NCBI GenBank assembly: GCA_946811185.2
Contig: OX328107.1
Location: 24,015,587-24,079,586, forward strand
Source: Hippopus hippopus
Lineage: Eukaryota; Mollusca; Bivalvia; Cardiida; Cardiidae
Length of the DNA: 64,000 bases
Reading direction: 5' to 3'
In this document: positions 61,501 to 64,000 of the stretch, piece by piece
Numbering within the stretch: position 1 is the first letter of the stretch
Layout: every line of letters starts with the position of its first letter
Program-made: the position numbers and the translations under genes
Notes under the pieces: model-generated
Told to the model about the DNA's origin: nothing
Database searches by the model: none
What the model saw: only the letters and a program-made list of their open reading frames with translations

Positions 61501-63975
61501 TTCGTTTTAAAGCTTTGCCTTTGCCTTGTCCAAGATTGGTCCCGATCAACACGATTTAGAAGCACGATTTGATGCGATCTGCTACGTTTTGTTACGATTC
61601 AGTACCATTAGATGCGGTAACCATGATTGAAAATCAATTGTGTTGATTGCAGAAAATATTTTGACAGCCAAAAAATTTGATACGAAAACACGATTGCCAC
61701 GATTAACATCAATCTCTGATACGACCTGATAGGATCATCACGACTTGCTCACAATTAAGACCACGATTTCAATCGTGGTGCGAATCGTGATAGTGGGAAC
61801 GTAGCATTAAGGACAAGATCTGTTGCACATGTTGCCAACTTTTACGCAAAAAGTGGAGCAAGGGTTTATGCGGTATTTCTTTGATATCGGTATGCCACGC
61901 CACAGGCGTTTGGTACTGTCCTACTTGTAAAGTTACATGAACGTGTCATATAATTAGTCTGACTCTCGTGACCGTCTTTGATTATTAGTGATTGGAATTT
62001 GGATTATACATGTTCAATGTGTAAGTCAACTTAATATCTTTTTCTGTTACTCTTAGAGAATATTATACAGAGGCGAATGCATAGAAGTATACTCATGTTC
62101 TTATTCTTTTTATTCTTCTCCTCGGGTTTTTTTCTCTCGAACTAAAAAAAAAAAAAAAAAATTGGTTACCTATTATATGTTTTTGTCTAGATCTTCCAAT
62201 GTCAAATCAGTTTTACACTGCTAAATACATGTATATATCGCTTGGTAAGCTTAAAGCTTGCGATTCTGGTTAAATTAATGAGGAACATGTTGCGGACTAA
62301 ATAATGAAAAATCTGTGTAAGGGAGGTTTGAACTTTGAACAAAAAAACTTATTTTTGTCCAGATAACAGATGAATTGTATTAGCAGATCAATGATTTTAG
62401 GACATATTTAGGGAGTACGAGTTTAATGTATTACAGTATGAAATGTAAGAGTTGTAAGACTGCGTTTTTCAACTGCCTTCTCAATAAACTAAGCTCTATT
62501 TCAATTTTCACACTCTATAACTTTGATAAACCTAATGCAAAAGACGTAAGTGCCTTTTCTTGAATTGGTCTCATGCTTATGTTATCTAGAATAATTATTT
62601 TATGGTAGAAAAATCTCCCGGTAAGTTTCGTATATCTCCTAGCTAAGCCCTAGTGTCTAGGTTGTTTGTCCCGAAATCTTGATTCGCGTACCACGTGACA
62701 TCACTGGAAGGAGCGATCTATCGTCTGGTGTTTGGTTAATTGTTACGTGTCAGAATATTGGCAGGACACTGATACCCAAAACACATGTTTAAATGAGGAA
62801 GTAAAAGTTTTAGAGTTTGATATTTCCCTGTTACCTAGACCTGTGATTAGATATACTGGCATGTGCTTTTACATACATGCACAATTTTACTTCTCATAAT
62901 ATTTCATATAGGTAATGTTATGTAACAGTTACATTAAACTTTTTTTCAGCCAACGGCCATTAGAAGGTCAGCTTACAAAATTTACAAATGTGATGAAAGG
63001 CTGGCTGCCCAGGTGGTTTATTCTAGACCCAGAATCGGGAATGTTGGAATATTTTGAGGTATGTGTACGTGTGTGTTAGTAAAAACTACAGGCATCATTA
63101 GGTGACATGGCTGGTGACAGATCACCAATTACATGTACATGTATAGAAATTTTGATTCAGTTTCCAAACATGCAACAGTTTATAATCTATTATATGTTTT
63201 AAGTTGTTTCTTGTCAACAAAATTCTTCGTTGTCCAGATTTAAAACGGTTAGCGGGTGTCAAAATGAAAATGACTTAAATAGAATTGTAGAAAGTAAGAT
63301 GGGGGAAAAGAAGAAAATGTTGATTATCTGCACCATTTTCTTCTTCTTCAACAATATTTTCAAGAACCTTTTTGCCCAGGATAATAAATACACAGCATTG
63401 TTTTTTAAAGGTTAAATTTAATAATCACATTAAGTTTTACCATACAGACTTCTGCTTAACCCTTCCCCAAATGCCAAATTCTACTCTTCCAAATTGAAAG
63501 CATCTGCAAACCATAAATCCTATAGTAGTATGAATGACCTGACATTCTTTGATATGGTAGAAGACAGTGTGGGAAAAGGAGAAAATGCTGATTACCAGCA
63601 TTTTCTCCTTTTCCCACAGTGTTTTCAAAAGGCCCCTTTCTCAGGGTTGTTAAAACACAGGATTGTTTGGTAAAAATATTTTTGGAGTTGTATAAAGTTG
63701 AGTGATGAATACATTATGATGATCAAGATCAGACTGCACAAAAATATAACCTAATGTGGGATCTACTCTACACCAACCCCCTTTCCTTCAGGTTTAGATT
63801 TGCAAAAAAAAAAATAATTTCTGCATTGAAAATTGCAATGTTGTAGTCTTTTATTCTCACTTAAAATGTCCATTTCATTTCACACACTTGACATCTAAAA
63901 GGTTAATTGTTTTTTCTGTATTTTCAGAAAGAAGAGCATAAGAAGTTGAGACCAAGAGGCTCAATACATCTTGCT
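55495..63975 (+). CDS. Oxysterol-binding-protein-related protein (ORP9/10/11 type), 5' four exons, partial
   Basis: Exons 55495-55599, 59916-59950, 62950-63058 and 63928-63975 join in phases 0, 2 and 0 into 99 residues, and the gene runs off the window. Residues 1-47 include LPDLTSLSESERLQVLAVMQ then RAKEFEMTED, resembling the Rab-binding N-terminal helix of RIM/rabphilin-type effectors. Residues about 50-99 are the start of a PH domain: PLEGQLTKFTNVMKGW, RWFILDPESGMLEYF, KLRPRGSIHLA. This matches the PH of ORP9, ORP10 and ORP11, proteins that bind phosphoinositides and move lipids at membrane contact sites. NVMKGW is closer to ORP9, LEYF and RPRG closer to ORP10/11, so I give no symbol. The sterol-binding domain is beyond the window. 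Confidence 0.8.
56453..57574. mobile_element. Nested hAT-like element
   Basis: Starts TAGTGGTGGGATGATGATCG, ends GATTGCCCAACACTA, with ATCGATT-rich subterminal sequence on both sides. A possible degenerate target duplication is CTTGTA/CTTTTA. A G-run lies at 57247-57265. Confidence 0.55.
57569..57787 (+). pseudogene. Protein-like open frame inside the hAT-like element
   Basis: The frame reads LLRNLQSLSEMEVRLYAKAV, then SVKSPPPSYDDWSESECEND, then a stop. Composition is like a real protein and unlike the surroundings. It may be a captured host exon; no family recognised. Confidence 0.35.
58496..58708. mobile_element. M2 element, near-consensus
   Basis: Core GATCAGACTGCACAGAACG with inverse; ends TTAGGCTGCTAAGCGCG and TTAGCAGGATAAGGGTTAA. 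Confidence 0.88.
58880..59303 (-). mobile_element. Two M1 copies sharing TTAA 59080-59083
   Basis: Both minus and eroded in the core. Confidence 0.75.
59360..59760. mobile_element. M2 variant interrupted by M7
   Basis: The M2 core AAAGATCAG is broken at about 59490 and resumes at about 59685 (CAGACTAC). The inserted M7 has GGCTAAACCAAATGGCTTAG as its core. Confidence 0.78.
59916..59950 (+). CDS. ORP-like exon 2: short helical extension
   Basis: Thirty-five bases, acceptor TTTTTCAG, donor AAAAG/GTAAAT, coding EFEMTEDAKTK. It continues the charged helix of exon 1 in frame. Phase 0 to 2. Confidence 0.7.
60260..60716. mobile_element. M1 fragment and M1 copy
   Basis: 60260-60340 holds arm pieces; 60489-60716 is a full minus copy. 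Confidence 0.78.
60882..61112 (-). mobile_element. M1 element
   Basis: TTAA both ends, core with a few changes. Confidence 0.82.
61500..61810. repeat. Cluster of CACGATT-type iterated motifs
   Basis: ACGATT or its complement occurs roughly ten times with irregular spacing in 300 bases. The ends GGTCCCGATCAACACG and ATAGTGGGAACGTAGCATTA suggest an interspersed element. Confidence 0.5.
61820..62940. other. Intron sequence of the ORP-like gene without recognised feature
   Basis: AT-rich, an A-run at 62144-62161, no M1 copies and no convincing exon. Confidence 0.5.
62950..63058 (+). CDS. ORP-like exon 3: PH domain start
   Basis: Codes QRPLEGQLTKFTNVMKGW and RWFILDPESGMLEYFE. The Lys, Gly-Trp and Arg-Trp-Phe positions are the PH beta1-beta3 signature. 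Acceptor TTTTTTCAG, donor GAG/GTATGT; phase 2 to 0. Confidence 0.92.
63225..63672 (+). mobile_element. Two M1 copies
   Basis: 63225-63420 is eroded; 63456-63672 has a perfect core but lacks its right TTAA. Confidence 0.78.
63715..63905. repeat. M2 variant fragment
   Basis: GATCAAGATCAGACTGCACA core; right end near the ORP exon 4 acceptor. Confidence 0.6.
63928..63975 (+). CDS. ORP-like exon 4: PH domain continuation
   Basis: Sixteen codons KEEHKKLRPRGSIHLA, equivalent to the beta3-beta4 stretch of ORP PH domains. Acceptor ATTTTCAG, donor GCT/GTGAGT. Confidence 0.9.
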
Positions 63976-64000
63976 GTGAGTGCTTTCTCCTGCACTTATT

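Overview
This is eukaryotic, invertebrate DNA: AT-rich, intron-rich, and dominated by short non-autonomous transposons, tRNA-derived SINEs and mollusc-style interspersed repeats. The protein matches and repeat styles suggest a bivalve mollusc. That assignment is inference from sequence style, not a database match. No bacterial features (operons, ribosome binding sites, CRISPR) are present.

Genes. (1) Minus strand, 38023 down to 4037: a complete 19-exon gene for an 816-residue FRRS1-like membrane protein. Its order is signal peptide, Reeler domain, Thr/Pro linker, two tandem DOMON domains, and a six-helix cytochrome b561 core. All 18 introns are GT-AG, all phases join, and the spliced length is 2451 nt. 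The four exons of DOMON 1 and the four of DOMON 2 match in order, size and entry phase, so the second DOMON looks like an exon-cassette duplication. (2) Minus strand, 55496 down to 42743: a three-exon gene for a 108-residue protein I do not recognise. Two further copies of its last exon lie upstream of that exon. (3) Plus strand, from 55495 past the window end: the first four coding exons of an oxysterol-binding-protein-related protein (ORP9/10/11 type). A short helix resembling a Rab-effector N-terminus precedes its PH domain. Genes 2 and 3 are divergent, and their predicted start codons overlap in one CCATGG palindrome beside an ETS-type motif.

Repeats. The window is packed with one element, called M1 here: about 230 bp, bounded by TTAA, with ends related to TTAAC(T/C)CTTTACC and a hairpin core of about 47 bp. 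My manual count gives roughly 90 recognisable copies or fragments, about a quarter to a third of the sequence. Copies insert into TTAA sites, into other families, into one another, and often back to back sharing one TTAA. Other families named here: M2 (palindromic core with GATCAGACTGCAC), M3 (inverted ends GAGCCATGCTCTGTG), M4 (foldback GGTGAAAGAT, three copies), M5 (ends GGCCTGCAAC), M6 (foldback TTGGCGTTGAGAT), M7 (core GATTGGCTAAAC), a tRNA-derived SINE with clear target duplications, a Tc1/mariner-like element near 13.1-14.1 kb, and a 2.36-kb hAT-like element with a nested second one in intron 1 of gene 3.

Region by region: 1-4036, repeats downstream of gene 1; 4037-38023, gene 1, whose introns are mostly repeats; 38028-42742, repeats that should hold the unseen promoter and any 5' noncoding exon of gene 1; 42743-55496, gene 2 with duplicated terminal exons; 55495-64000, gene 3. 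The genes show no evident shared pathway. Only genes 2 and 3 are linked, through the shared promoter.
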